Part shown: one piece after another, positions 7,229 to 16,056 of the stretch
How positions within the stretch are numbered: position 1 is the stretch's first letter
Layout of the letters: each line of letters starts with the position of its first letter
Source of the DNA: a virus
DNA: 64,000 bases
Virus record (IMG/VR): IMGVR_UViG_3300042516_001671
Span: 1 to 64,000 of that record
Reading direction: 5' to 3' (one strand)
Made by a program: the position numbers and the translations under genes
The notes under the pieces: generated by a model
The model's database searches: none
What the model was told of the DNA's origin: nothing
What the model saw: only the letters and a program-made list of their open reading frames with translations

Positions 7229-7499
7229 AGAACACCGTCGCAGTGGTGTCCGTCCCGGAGACGGTCACATGGAGATCGGTGTAGCACAAGACCCCTTCAC
7301 CGGGGATCAGAAACGAGAAGGGAGTGCCATTGGCAACCGTGGCCGTTGAGTACAGCGTAGTGCCTGTAGCTCCCCCGTCTCGCACAACCACCGTACCCGC
7401 CGTGGACCCTGGCGTGATCACCAGACCCTTGAAACGAGTCCGGGCCGCAAAGACAGTTGCTGTGCTACTGACGTAGCCAGCCTTTACGTCAGTTTGCAT
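7221..7499 (-). CDS. Small beta-rich protein, 92 aa, unknown
   Basis: Alternating short strands rich in Thr, Val and Gly (FKGLVITPGSTAGTVVVRDG, FSFLIPGEGVLCYTDLHV). No charged helices, no membrane segment. It sits directly after the head-fibre-like gene in the capsid module, so a capsid-surface or small structural role is plausible. Not recognised as a named family. Confidence 0.7.
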   Translation of the reverse strand: MQTDVKAGYVSSTATVFAARTRFKGLVITPGSTAGTVVVRDGGATGTTLYSTATVANGTPFSFLIPGEGVLCYTDLHVTVSGTDTTATVFYG

Positions 7500-7511
7500 G
7501 ACAGCCTCCTA

Positions 7512-7871
7512 TTAGGCTGCAAGCAGACCGAGGTCTTTCAGCGCCTTGACAATGTCGCCAACGGTGTAAGCAGCCGTGCCGGTGTTGCCGGTGTAGGTGC
7601 TGTCTGCACGCGCAGCCGTGCCCGAGCCTGCGGTAAACCCGGTCGTCGTGCCGGTCGTTGCAGGCTGAACCACCGCCGTTGCGCCGTAGAAACCGACCGT
7701 GTCGGTAGCGGCATTTCCAATGGACGCAGTGGCGGTCACGGCCAGCGAATCCACAGTGGTATCGGGCCCAAGAGTGGAGGTGACCGCAACCGCACCAGTG
7801 GTGCTGTTCTTTGTGATGGTTTGGAAGCCGTTCTCCGAACGAACCGGCCCGTTAAAAGTCGTGGAAGCCAT
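7512..7871 (-). CDS. Head-fibre-like structural protein, 119 aa
   Basis: Thr/Ala/Val-rich body with DTVGFYGATAVVQPATTG near the middle and a helical C-terminus YTVGDIVKALKDLGLLAA. That ending is typical of phage head-fibre proteins as I remember them. It is the first gene after the terminator that follows the major capsid gene, so it may need its own promoter or terminator read-through. Role inferred from motif and place. Confidence 0.7.
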   Translation of the reverse strand: MASTTFNGPVRSENGFQTITKNSTTGAVAVTSTLGPDTTVDSLAVTATASIGNAATDTVGFYGATAVVQPATTGTTTGFTAGSGTAARADSTYTGNTGTAAYTVGDIVKALKDLGLLAA

Positions 7872-7983
7872 GGAGGTTTTCCTCAGTTTGCGCCCGCCGT
7901 CGTTGAGGTGACGTCTGCCGAGTCAGTCGGCGGGCTGGGGTAGGTCTCGGTTTAGGCGCAGCCTAACATACTCTCGGATAAAA

Positions 7984-8011
7984 GAAAAGGCCCCCGAAGG
8001 GGCCTTAAAGG
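7984..8011 (-). terminator. Rho-independent terminator after the major capsid gene
   Basis: Read on the minus strand, GGCCCC-TTCG-GGGGCC forms a stem with the stable C(UUCG)G tetraloop and is followed by TTTTCTTTT. It lies 18 bases beyond the capsid stop. On the plus strand there is no T-run, so it acts in one direction. A second small inverted repeat (TTAGGC-GCA-GCCTAA, 7952-7966) lies just downstream. No other gene is visible in 7872-8028. Confidence 0.85.
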
Positions 8012-8028
8012 TCAAACTCCGTGAGGTA

Positions 8029-8937
8029 TCAGGCCCCAGGCGAACCGAACGCCCCAAGGGGGTCGCTCACTCCAAACGAGTACCTCTCACGCGCCTTGTA
8101 CCGGCTGTTGCCCGTGTCGAAGTCAGCATCCATGGACGTTGCCAGGGGCACGCGCACGAAGTGCTTCAGACCGTTGGGCACATCGGTGGTCAGGAACCAC
8201 GCGTTGGTATCGGTCAACCAGTGGTTGATCGTGTAGCCCTCGGGGATCGAGCCATTGTTCTTCAGGGCGTTGATGTCGTTGTCGGCGGTGCCAACACGGA
8301 GGTTGGTTTCCAACAGACGCGTTGCAACGAACTGAAGCGCCGGGGGCACGATCAGCTTGCGGGGCTTGGCGGCGATCAGGAGGCCGCGCTCATCGGTCCA
8401 GCCAGCGATCTGGATGACCGCAGCTTCCAGCGAGGTCTCGTTCAGGTCAGCGCCGACCGTGGGACGGTTGCTGTTGGAACCACCAGACACCAGCGGGTGA
8501 GCGGTGCTGAACAGCGATTGGCCGTCCCCGTAGGTCACGGAGGCGTTGAAACCGTTGTTCAGGATGGCGGCAGCCTTGACCTGCTTCGTATACGCCATGG
8601 CCCGGGCAAGGGCCTTGGTGTACCGCGCCGAGAGACTGTCGTACAGGTTGTCTTCCATCGCCTCTTCGGTGATGGAGAAACCCATAGCGATGGTCTCGTG
8701 GTTGTAACGAGCGGTCCAGGCTTCCTGCGCATTGTCATACGCGATGGCTTGGCCTTCGTTCTTCACCGGGGCGGCGCTGAAGCCGGAGAGCTTGGTCTCC
8801 TCTTCAAACGAACGCTCGGAGGTCTCCGTCTCGTAGATCTCCTTGTGCTCTTCGCCGTAACGCTTGTACTCCAGGCCGAACAGGGCGTTCAGTCCAGGGA
8901 GCAGTTCCTTGAGTAGTTGGGCACGAGAAATTGCCAT
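8029..8937 (-). CDS. Major capsid protein (HK97-fold, Mu gpT-like)
   Basis: 302 residues. The N-terminus MAISRAQLLKELLPGLNALFG is typical of capsid proteins related to the Mu gpT family. A later signature is LFSTAHPLVSGGSNSNRP, the S-x-x-HPL block. The protein should form the icosahedral shell and is followed by a strong terminator. The upstream genes in the same direction are a capsid-associated protein, a small structural protein and the scaffold, the usual order in head operons. Confidence 0.9.
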   Translation of the reverse strand: MAISRAQLLKELLPGLNALFGLEYKRYGEEHKEIYETETSERSFEEETKLSGFSAAPVKNEGQAIAYDNAQEAWTARYNHETIAMGFSITEEAMEDNLYDSLSARYTKALARAMAYTKQVKAAAILNNGFNASVTYGDGQSLFSTAHPLVSGGSNSNRPTVGADLNETSLEAAVIQIAGWTDERGLLIAAKPRKLIVPPALQFVATRLLETNLRVGTADNDINALKNNGSIPEGYTINHWLTDTNAWFLTTDVPNGLKHFVRVPLATSMDADFDTGNSRYKARERYSFGVSDPLGAFGSPGA

Positions 8938-8949
8938 GATGTGTGCTCC

Positions 8950-9876
8950 TTAGACGCCAGCAGCCAGCAGGTAGCTGTGGTAGCCGAAGTTCCAGCCAAC
9001 GATCACTTCCGGGTAGCCCACGAAAGAGACACCGCCTCCACTAGTGGCGGTAACGTTGGCGCTGACCGTGATGGTCTTGGTGCTGGTGACAACACCCGTG
9101 ACCGTCAGGTTGCTGCCCGGCGAGCCTGCGGTCGTGCTGGAGATACCAGCAATAACGCACTGCATACCGGGTTGGATGCCCGTAACGGAATCGACCGTGA
9201 AAGTCGTGCCGCCCGCAGGCGACGAGGTCAAAACCGTTGCAACGGTGACCGCCGTATCCGGGACCATCTGGATCACGCGCAGGCACGGCGAAGTGCCAGC
9301 CCCGGTGCCGACCGTTTGACGGATGTTGCCCGCCACGGAAGACGCGACCGTCGGGTTTGCGCCCGAGATCGCCATGGCCGAGTTGCCCGTCGTGATGCTG
9401 CCCGCATTTCCTGCAACCAGGAACGCATTGGAACCAAGGAACGACGGCGACATGTAGCCGATGGTCGTGCCCGTGTTCAGTTGCGTGTTGGCCGAGCCTT
9501 GGGGCTGGGTGACCACCGCCGCCTTGAAGAGGGCGTTGGGGTCGTCCAGCACATAGGCCACCGCGTCAGGAGCGTTGGTCCCTGCGGGCCATTGCTCATT
9601 GCGCAGCTTGCCGAACACCGGCCCGCCCGTGGGGGTGTACTCGCAGCCGAGGAAGACACCGAGGATGTCCCCAGCGGCAGCGGCGGATTGCGTGTCCGCG
9701 TTGTACGGGGTGATGATGGTGTTGCCGTTGGAAAGACCCACAACGTCGCCCGTGAAGAGGCCCGTGTTGTAGCCCTGACCAATCGGAATCATCCGGGTAG
9801 ACCCAGCGAAGGGGATGCCCCCGCGCAGGTTCACCGGCTTTAGGCCGTAAGGCCCGTCGATGATGGGATAAGCCAT
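8950..9876 (-). CDS. Capsid-associated structural protein, 308 aa
   Basis: Opens with DGPYGLKPVNLRGGIPFAGS and TRMIPIGQGYNTGLFTGDVV, a pattern I recall in accessory capsid proteins encoded just before the major capsid gene. Residues 205-285 form a Thr/Val-rich beta domain (SSPAGGTTFTVDSVTGIQPG), Ig- or OB-like in style. No enzyme motifs. A decoration or minor capsid role is inferred. Confidence 0.75.
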   Translation of the reverse strand: MAYPIIDGPYGLKPVNLRGGIPFAGSTRMIPIGQGYNTGLFTGDVVGLSNGNTIITPYNADTQSAAAAGDILGVFLGCEYTPTGGPVFGKLRNEQWPAGTNAPDAVAYVLDDPNALFKAAVVTQPQGSANTQLNTGTTIGYMSPSFLGSNAFLVAGNAGSITTGNSAMAISGANPTVASSVAGNIRQTVGTGAGTSPCLRVIQMVPDTAVTVATVLTSSPAGGTTFTVDSVTGIQPGMQCVIAGISSTTAGSPGSNLTVTGVVTSTKTITVSANVTATSGGGVSFVGYPEVIVGWNFGYHSYLLAAGV

Positions 9877-9890
9877 TTAAGACTCCTTGA

Positions 9891-10340
9891 TTACTGACCG
9901 CGTCCGAACGAGACCTCAGACCGCCGGTTCTTGAAGAGCGGCATACGAGGATCGTTCTCGCGCATGAAGGTGTTGTCCACGGACTCCATCTGACCAGACG
10001 CCTGACCCTGGTAGAAGGCATTCCGTTGATCAACAAGTTCTTTTGGGGTTCGGCAAAGCACCAGACCGCCGATCTCCAGCGCATCAGGAATCCGGGATTT
10101 CGGATCGCATAGATGTTGGAGTTCGGGATGATCTGCCACCTTGACAGGCTCCCAGCCTTCGCGGAACTTGGAGGTGATATTCCTTGGGTCGGCGGTGCCC
10201 AAGGTGCTGACGCGAACCCACCGATAGACATATCCAGGATCCGGGATCGGATCCGGGAGAAGTTCAGCGGGCTTCCAGGTCATGGGTCGCTCCGCCTTGG
10301 CGCGAGATTCCGCTTCGCGGGGGGTACGTTGGTCAGCCAT
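9891..10340 (-). CDS. 149-aa structural-module protein, unknown function
   Basis: Conserved-looking segments are YRWVRVSTLGTADPRN, SKFREGWEPVKVADHPE, IGGLVLCRTPKELVDQR and a C-terminus ending in RRSEVSFGRGQ. I recall similar proteins between scaffold and capsid genes of short-tailed phages, without an assigned function. It overlaps the scaffold gene by 8 bases. Confidence 0.75.
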   Translation of the reverse strand: MADQRTPREAESRAKAERPMTWKPAELLPDPIPDPGYVYRWVRVSTLGTADPRNITSKFREGWEPVKVADHPELQHLCDPKSRIPDALEIGGLVLCRTPKELVDQRNAFYQGQASGQMESVDNTFMRENDPRMPLFKNRRSEVSFGRGQ

Positions 10341-11268
10341 TGTCTTTCCTCATCTGTTCAGCTACTGCACGCGCGTACTGCTCAGGGGTGAGCCCGAGGC
10401 GCTTTGCAAGGGTTACCTGGGTTTGCGTCAGCACGATCTTCTTGGGCGCGGTGCTGCGCGTTGCCGGGGCAACTACAGATGACTTCTTCTTCTCCTGGGT
10501 AAACGCTCCAGGGAAAGTAGATTTCATCTCAGAGTCGATACGATTGAAGTACTCGTCGCTTCCGGCGGGCACCCCTTCTCGCTCAAGTTCTCTGTGAATC
10601 TCCATCGCCACAGCCGACATTCGGAGATTTGACCCAAACCACGGATTGGCTTCTTGCCACGCTCGGGTTTTTGGGTCAACTTGTGGCGTTGGCGGCGTTT
10701 GTACAACATTTTCCGGCGTTTGTACAGGGGTGGGTTTCGGCGGGCGGAATGCCGCCAGCTTTTCCGCCTTCAGCTTGACCGAGAAAAGCTCTTCCTGGGC
10801 AGCAAGAACTGCCTTGGCATCGCCTTCTTCATAAGCCTTTTCATACTTCTTCCGGGCCGCGTCCAATTCGCCTTCGACAGCTTTTTTGGCTTGTTCGATG
10901 GCGACTTGCTGGCTTTGTCCTGCCGATTTCTGGAGCTTTTGGTTCTCTTCCAGAAGCCTTTGGGTGAGACGTAGTGCCTCTTCCCGCTCTCGCAGCGCCG
11001 CTTCTTTCGCCCTACGCTCCTCGTGGTAGCCCTTCGAGAAGTGTTGGATGCGCTGCTTGACCCCTTCGGAGTATTTCGCCAACTCGTCGTCGGTGACATC
11101 CGCAGGCGGCTCCTTCATTGGAGCGCGGCCCTTGTCTGCCTCTGGGGTGTCGTCCACCACCTCGATCTCTGCGTCACCTTCGATCTCAAAATCGACCTTC
11201 TTGTCGTCGGCCTTGGTGTCCACCTGAACTTCGTCGGGGAACTTGAACTCTTCTTTGTCCAGTGCCAT
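10333..11268 (-). CDS. Capsid scaffolding protein, 311 aa
   Basis: A highly acidic N-terminus (residues 1-60), a long charged coiled coil (about 70-180; RRAKEAALREREEALRLTQ), a Pro-rich linker, and a basic C-terminal helix (KIVLTQTQVTLAKRLGLTPE). This is the usual plan of scaffolds, whose C-terminal helix-turn-helix binds capsid subunits. Located between portal-side genes and the capsid genes. No protease domain is present, so the scaffold is probably released intact or cleaved by a factor not seen here. Confidence 0.85.
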   Translation of the reverse strand: MALDKEEFKFPDEVQVDTKADDKKVDFEIEGDAEIEVVDDTPEADKGRAPMKEPPADVTDDELAKYSEGVKQRIQHFSKGYHEERRAKEAALREREEALRLTQRLLEENQKLQKSAGQSQQVAIEQAKKAVEGELDAARKKYEKAYEEGDAKAVLAAQEELFSVKLKAEKLAAFRPPKPTPVQTPENVVQTPPTPQVDPKTRAWQEANPWFGSNLRMSAVAMEIHRELEREGVPAGSDEYFNRIDSEMKSTFPGAFTQEKKKSSVVAPATRSTAPKKIVLTQTQVTLAKRLGLTPEQYARAVAEQMRKDNG

Positions 11269-11270
11269 GG

Positions 11271-11669
11271 TTATGCCCTCTGAATGCCACGCGGGTCTTG
11301 AACGACGGCTTCTACGCTGTCGTCATTGATGATTCGGAACTCTTGTCCGTGGATCTTGATCCGAGTGCCACTGTTTGGGCGGACAAGAATGAAGTCACCC
11401 ACCTTGCAGGAGGGGCCGGAGGGGAACCGAATGGGGTCTTTGTAGCAGTCCGGGCCCATCTTCATGACGAACAGCACCGGGGAGAGAACCTCCTCGAAGT
11501 GCATCGTCTGACCGGCCTTCAGGAGCCCACTTTCATAGGACTCTTCGGACTTTGGCAGGACGCAGAGGATGTGATACGTCCTTGGATCGGGCACCTGACG
11601 GGCCTTTTCCTCTGGAGTTTGGGGTAGAACGGTTTCGCACTGCCCATCGGACAGGAGTAGCTCACTCAT
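11271..11669 (-). CDS. GroES-like co-chaperonin-fold protein, 132 aa
   Basis: The pattern G-x-V/L-FVMKMGPDCYKDPIRFP then GPSCKVGDFILVRPNSGT and IHGQEFRIINDDSVEAVV matches the barrel of GroES: G-D-V-V strand, R-x3-GT, and a final strand ending in a Pro turn. It is longer than GroES (about 97 aa) by an N-terminal extension of roughly 45 residues. I place the start at ATG 11669, overlapping the upstream stop by 8 bases. Being in the head operon, it may help capsid folding with host GroEL, as T4 gp31 does. Fold is inferred by eye. Confidence 0.65.
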   Translation of the reverse strand: MSELLLSDGQCETVLPQTPEEKARQVPDPRTYHILCVLPKSEESYESGLLKAGQTMHFEEVLSPVLFVMKMGPDCYKDPIRFPSGPSCKVGDFILVRPNSGTRIKIHGQEFRIINDDSVEAVVQDPRGIQRA

Positions 11670-11859
11670 CTTCAGATCTTTCAAGTCGGTCTACGAGGTC
11701 GGTGATGTAAACATGAGCCTGCGATAGACCTCGGATCTCGCCGGTCATGGACTTGTACTCAGAAAAGTCCCGTGCGCCGCCGGAGATGAGGGCTTGGGCG
11801 ATTTGCTCGCGCCTGTCTTCAATCTCTTTTAGCACCACGGAGAACGCAGTGGTTGCCAT
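11662..11859 (-). CDS. Small coiled-coil protein, 65 aa
   Basis: A short helical protein (VLKEIEDRREQIAQALISGG, then YKSMTGEIRGLSQAHVYITD). Similar short proteins often sit next to the portal gene in short-tailed phages. It has no enzyme motif. The gap 11860-11928 before the portal stop contains a small inverted repeat (GACTG-ATTT-CAGTC, 11914-11927) with no T-run. Confidence 0.7.
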   Translation of the reverse strand: MATTAFSVVLKEIEDRREQIAQALISGGARDFSEYKSMTGEIRGLSQAHVYITDLVDRLERSEDE

Positions 11860-11928
11860 AAAGCTCCTTTCGGAGGTTTCAAGATGTCCGAAATGCCGTT
11901 TTTGGACGTTTTGGACTGATTTCAGTCA

Positions 11929-14340
11929 TTACTGGGTGGGTTTTGACTGTTGTTTCTGCTGAGAAGGGCGAACCATGGTCTTGACAAGGTCCGTCCGCAG
12001 CTTTTTGTCCGTCTGGGCAGCTTGTGACTGCAGTCTGGACTGTTCCTTGAGCATTTCAGCCTTGATTCGCTCTTGCTCAAGGGCGATTTTCTGTTGGGCA
12101 ATCTGGAAATCCCGTTGACTATCAGCCTCCTTTCGCTGAAGTTCTTGTGCCCGAAGCTGAAGTTCAGCTTGTTGAAGCTGCAACTCAGGGTTTTGTGCCT
12201 GCTGTTGAGCCTGCTGCTGGGCAAACATGGCTTGGTTTTGCACCATCGTCCTCTGGGCTGCCGCCGCGATAAGAGGAGCAAGTGCCTTTTCATCCTCCGG
12301 GGCGATGGGAGCGTTGTCTTCCTCGTCCAATTCTGGAAGAGGCACGCCCAACTGCATCTCAACCTGCGCCCGGTAGGCAAACGCCGCATGTTCTGCCATG
12401 TGAGCCATCAGCGCAGCCATCATTTGCTGAGACATGGGGTTCTGCCCCAGGACCGCAGCAATGTTCGGGTCTTGCATGAATGCCTGATGGGTAGCCATGT
12501 GGGCCTGATGATCCTGGTATGCAAACGCCTTGACGGGCTGCATACGAAGGACAGCCATGTTCTCCGACACCGGATCCCTTGGCTTTTGATCATCGGAGGT
12601 CGGAACCAGCTTTTCTGCATCCTTGATCCCCAAAACCTCCAGCATCTGCCTGTGGAGCTTGGGAAGGTCATAGATCTGAGGGGCGCCTTGGGCCAGTTGG
12701 AGGGCCGCTTGGTACTGCATGATCCGCTGGGCCATCGTGGCCGCATTGGGATCACTGACCGGGATCACCTCCACCATGTCGTAGTCGGACTGTTTCAACG
12801 ACCTATTCCCACCCTCTGGGACATAGGAATACGCCGGCGACATGAAGTCCCTGATGATCTTCTTCAGGAGCTTGAACTCCATCCGAAGACTTGCGTGGAC
12901 CCGGGCCTGGACGGCACTCATGGTCTTGAGTTGCCGCTCCAGGATAGCCAGGGTGGTCCCCACAGGAGCCTGGGCCGACATGTCGCTGACCTTCAGATCA
13001 GCGATGGCCGCGAGTCTTCGTCCGTCTTCCGTGATTCGATCCAAGAGAGCCGCCAGAACTTGGCTGGGCTCCTTGTACGGAAGGGGCATGATGTTCTCTT
13101 TGACCGTACCAGAAGGAACATCAACATCCCGGAACTCTCCAGGAGCAATCGGGGTGTCGTCTCCCTTGATTCTCAAGCCCCGAGCCTTCAGGCCCCCAGG
13201 GAGGTTGCTCAAGGTTCCCGCATCCACCAGTTGCCTGATAAGGGAAGTGCCTGCTCGTGCGTATCCACCGATCAGATGGATGTAGCCCAAACCATACGCA
13301 CCAAACCCAGGGATGTAGGTGTACTGGACGAAGTGCTGACGCTTCTGCTGTTTCTCGTCATCCTCTTCCCAGTTCCGCCGGATGGACAGAACGGTGTTGT
13401 TCCCCTTCTCAATGGTCACCACATATGGGAGGGCAACGTCCTCTTCATACCCCGGGAGATCCAGGTCGGCATGGATCTCAAAGATCCGATACCGATCATC
13501 ATCTTGAAGACTGAAGCCCTGCTCCTCTGCCTTCTTCTTCTCAATGTCCGTGAAGAACTGCGTGGGCTCTCCCAGCTCCACATCCCGGTAGAACCCGCTG
13601 ACTTGTAGCTTACGGATCTCGTTCTTCGTCTTGCGCATCACATGAGTGACGCGCTCTGCCGTGTAAACGTTGGATGCGCCGTAGGGAATGATGAGATCTT
13701 CTGCCGGGACAAAGGGGGCGGCGGGGAGTGCCGTGTTGTCATCTGGGTAGATCTTCTTGAATGCCGCTCCTGAGAGGCCCAGGGAATACAGCATCCGCTC
13801 ATGCTCTGACCTGTAGTCCACCATCTTCTCGGTCAAGGTGACGTTCATATCCTCCCGGACACGATCAGCCACCTCTTCCTTGACTCTGGTGATCTCCCCA
13901 ATGATCTGGGTCTTGACCGGCCCTTGAGCGGGGAACGTTTCAACGATCATCTCTGACTGGAACCTGACAGCGGCTTCCGTCAAGAGGGGAGAGAAGACAC
14001 CACAGGCCCCAGACCACGGCTCCGTCCTCTCTTCATACTTCATCCCCAAGACCTCCAGACCCTTGATGTACATCTCGGTCCAGTCTTTGCGGGAGTTGAT
14101 GTCTGCGTCTACAAGCTCCACAAGCTCAGAGGCAAGAGAACTCAGTGCCCCCTCATCCATGAACTCTGCGAGGTTCGCCCCGAACTCTTCTGCTGTCTCT
14201 TCTTCTGGCTCAAGGACAACCTCCAGACCATCCATGCCGACGGTCACCTTGTCCGGGTTCTCAATCTCAATCTCCATGACGGACTCAGAAACCACCGGGA
14301 TATCAGCAGGCACCATCGCCCGGTCAATGTTTGTTGCCAT
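11929..14340 (-). CDS. Portal protein, 803 aa
   Basis: The start is ATG 14340 with AAGGA seven bases upstream; an in-frame ATG at 14364 lacks this. An acidic N-terminus is followed by the portal core (WTEMYIKGLEVLGMKYEER, EPWSGACGVFSPLLTEAAV, then YSLGLSGAAFKKIYPD and EDLIIPYGASNVYTAERV). The C-terminal 130 residues are Gln/Ala-rich helix with heptads (QQQAQNPELQLQQAELQL), a barrel-like coiled extension. It would form the twelve-subunit ring through which DNA enters and leaves, next to the terminase gene. Length is in the range of P22-like or larger podoviral portals. Confidence 0.88.
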   Translation of the reverse strand: MATNIDRAMVPADIPVVSESVMEIEIENPDKVTVGMDGLEVVLEPEEETAEEFGANLAEFMDEGALSSLASELVELVDADINSRKDWTEMYIKGLEVLGMKYEERTEPWSGACGVFSPLLTEAAVRFQSEMIVETFPAQGPVKTQIIGEITRVKEEVADRVREDMNVTLTEKMVDYRSEHERMLYSLGLSGAAFKKIYPDDNTALPAAPFVPAEDLIIPYGASNVYTAERVTHVMRKTKNEIRKLQVSGFYRDVELGEPTQFFTDIEKKKAEEQGFSLQDDDRYRIFEIHADLDLPGYEEDVALPYVVTIEKGNNTVLSIRRNWEEDDEKQQKRQHFVQYTYIPGFGAYGLGYIHLIGGYARAGTSLIRQLVDAGTLSNLPGGLKARGLRIKGDDTPIAPGEFRDVDVPSGTVKENIMPLPYKEPSQVLAALLDRITEDGRRLAAIADLKVSDMSAQAPVGTTLAILERQLKTMSAVQARVHASLRMEFKLLKKIIRDFMSPAYSYVPEGGNRSLKQSDYDMVEVIPVSDPNAATMAQRIMQYQAALQLAQGAPQIYDLPKLHRQMLEVLGIKDAEKLVPTSDDQKPRDPVSENMAVLRMQPVKAFAYQDHQAHMATHQAFMQDPNIAAVLGQNPMSQQMMAALMAHMAEHAAFAYRAQVEMQLGVPLPELDEEDNAPIAPEDEKALAPLIAAAAQRTMVQNQAMFAQQQAQQQAQNPELQLQQAELQLRAQELQRKEADSQRDFQIAQQKIALEQERIKAEMLKEQSRLQSQAAQTDKKLRTDLVKTMVRPSQQKQQSKPTQ

Positions 14341-14360
14341 GTCTTGTCCTTGTAAACGCA

Positions 14361-15857
14361 TCAATAATAACTGACGGGCCGTCTGTAAGCCATCTCATCA
14401 GGCTCATCCGAGGCAATGGAGATGAAGCCTCCCTTGCGGAACCTCATCAATGCCTGAGAGGCAGAGTCCGTCAAGTCATCATGCTCCCCATAGGGGAACT
14501 CTGCCATCTCTTCAGAAACCTCCTCCGCCCACCTCCGGTCAGGTCTCCAAACCATCCCAGAGGCAAACAGATCCACCACGGCATTCACCCGGGAGATCTT
14601 GTCCTGCCCTTTGTAGGGGGTGTATTCAGAGACCGGGACTCCGGCCTTACGAAGCTCATACACCAAAGGAGCGCCAGCGGCTCTCTTTTCAATGATCGTC
14701 GTGTCAGGGCTCCATTCCCTGTAAAGCTCCACAGCCTTCCTCTTCAGGTCCGGGAACTCCATCCGCTGCTTCAACGCATCCAGAAGGATGATGTTGGGAA
14801 CCATGTTCCCATGTCTATCCTCCCGGTCAAACACCCCCCAGGTGGTACATGCCGAGTAGTCAGCCCTGTTGGATGTCTCAAAAGCGGTGTCCCAAGACTG
14901 AATGATGTACTGGCACGGCGGAGGACTCTCCCCCTCCCATATCTTCCAGTACTCCCTCTTAACTATCGCCCCCTCTTCCGAGGTTGGGTTCTGCTGGTAC
15001 TGAGCCTCCCACTTGGCTACAGGGATCTCAGCCTTGATCGACTCCAACTCCTCCTTCTTCCAGAACCCAGGCCACAAGGGAGTGCCAGAAGGAAGAATGG
15101 CCGGGAACTCAATGATCTCCCAGTCATCAGTGCCATCTTTTGAAGAGTTCTTCAGGATCTGCCCGGTCAAGTCCTTCTTGGACCACCGGGTCATCACAAC
15201 AATGATCGCTCCCCCAGGCTGTAAACGCTGTCTCGGTCCAGAGGTGTACCACTCATACACAGCGTCATACACCGCAGGGTTCCCCTGCTTGGCCTCCTGC
15301 TCACTATGGGGATCGTCAATGATCAACAGATCCGCACCCTTACCCGTCACCGCCCCACCAACACCGATAGCGAAGTAGTCCCCACCCTTGTCTGTGTTCC
15401 ATCTCCCAGCAGCCTTCGAGTCACTGGAAAGCTGAGTCCCAAAGACCTTCTTGTAATCCTCCGACGAGACAAGGTTGCGAACCTTCCGGCCAAACCCCAC
15501 AGCCAATTCCGCTGTATGTGCCGTCTGGATGATCTTCTTCTCAGGAAACTTCCCAAGGAACCAAGCAGGAAGCAGATACGAAGCAAACTCAGACTTGGTG
15601 TGTCTCGGAGGCATGTTGATGATCAGCCTCTTCAACTCCCCATTGGCAACCCTCTCGAAAGCATCAGCCATGATCTGATGATGCTTCCCAGAGATAAACA
15701 CAGGCCACATCTGCTTGACAAAGAACAGGAAGCTCTCCCGGCACCTCTGTACCCTGTCCATCTCAAGAAGAGCCTTGATCTTCTTCCTGTCCCCCTCCGA
15801 CACCTTGTCCACTATCTGAAGATAACTTGAGATCTCCTGCCTTGACAACAATGTCAT
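14361..15857 (-). CDS. terL: Terminase large subunit (ATPase and nuclease), 498 aa
   Basis: ATPase: an atypical Walker A NMPPRHTKSE (81-90), Walker B LLIIDDP (177-183) and the motif MTRW (222-225). RNase H-like nuclease: D323 in QSWDTAF, E390 in TIIEKRAAG, and the acidic HDDLTDS (459-465). It packages DNA through the portal and cuts the concatemer. The start ATG 15857 has GAGGG five bases upstream; a second ATG at 15761 would avoid overlap with the upstream small gene but has a weaker ribosome-binding site. The portal gene follows after 20 bases. Confidence 0.93.
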   Translation of the reverse strand: MTLLSRQEISSYLQIVDKVSEGDRKKIKALLEMDRVQRCRESFLFFVKQMWPVFISGKHHQIMADAFERVANGELKRLIINMPPRHTKSEFASYLLPAWFLGKFPEKKIIQTAHTAELAVGFGRKVRNLVSSEDYKKVFGTQLSSDSKAAGRWNTDKGGDYFAIGVGGAVTGKGADLLIIDDPHSEQEAKQGNPAVYDAVYEWYTSGPRQRLQPGGAIIVVMTRWSKKDLTGQILKNSSKDGTDDWEIIEFPAILPSGTPLWPGFWKKEELESIKAEIPVAKWEAQYQQNPTSEEGAIVKREYWKIWEGESPPPCQYIIQSWDTAFETSNRADYSACTTWGVFDREDRHGNMVPNIILLDALKQRMEFPDLKRKAVELYREWSPDTTIIEKRAAGAPLVYELRKAGVPVSEYTPYKGQDKISRVNAVVDLFASGMVWRPDRRWAEEVSEEMAEFPYGEHDDLTDSASQALMRFRKGGFISIASDEPDEMAYRRPVSYY

Positions 15858-16056
15858 ATCGCCCTCTGTCCTTTGATATATATCCCTTGTCCCTCAGCGC
15901 CCCCACCAACCTGTACGTGCCGCCACATGATCTGACCTTGCAGCCTATCGCTATCACCCTGTACGTCGGAACAACGCCCCATTTCCTCTTGTACGCCTCT
16001 ATAAACTCCAGGACGAACCTCTGTCTCCTGGTCAACATACATCCGGCTTTTTCCAT
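15763..16056 (-). CDS. Small LexA-type winged-helix DNA-binding protein, 97 aa
   Basis: Residues 7-71 (MLTRRQRFVLEFIEAYKRKW, PTYRVIAIGCKVRSCGG, YRLVGALRDKGYISKDRGRY) follow the LexA N-terminal domain pattern: helix, helix-turn-helix, beta wing. There is no protease domain. The last 26 codons overlap the start of the large terminase in another frame, so the exact end or the terminase start may differ. Placed between the two terminase subunits and next to a tandem repeat array, it might regulate the late operon or take part in pac recognition. That is inference. Confidence 0.55.
   Translation of the reverse strand: MEKAGCMLTRRQRFVLEFIEAYKRKWGVVPTYRVIAIGCKVRSCGGTYRLVGALRDKGYISKDRGRYDIVVKAGDLKLSSDSGQGVGGGQEEDQGSS

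Noticed and set aside
12073-13608. Long open frame on the plus strand (511 codons)
   Set aside because: Antisense to the portal gene, with Leu/Arg/His-rich text typical of shadows.
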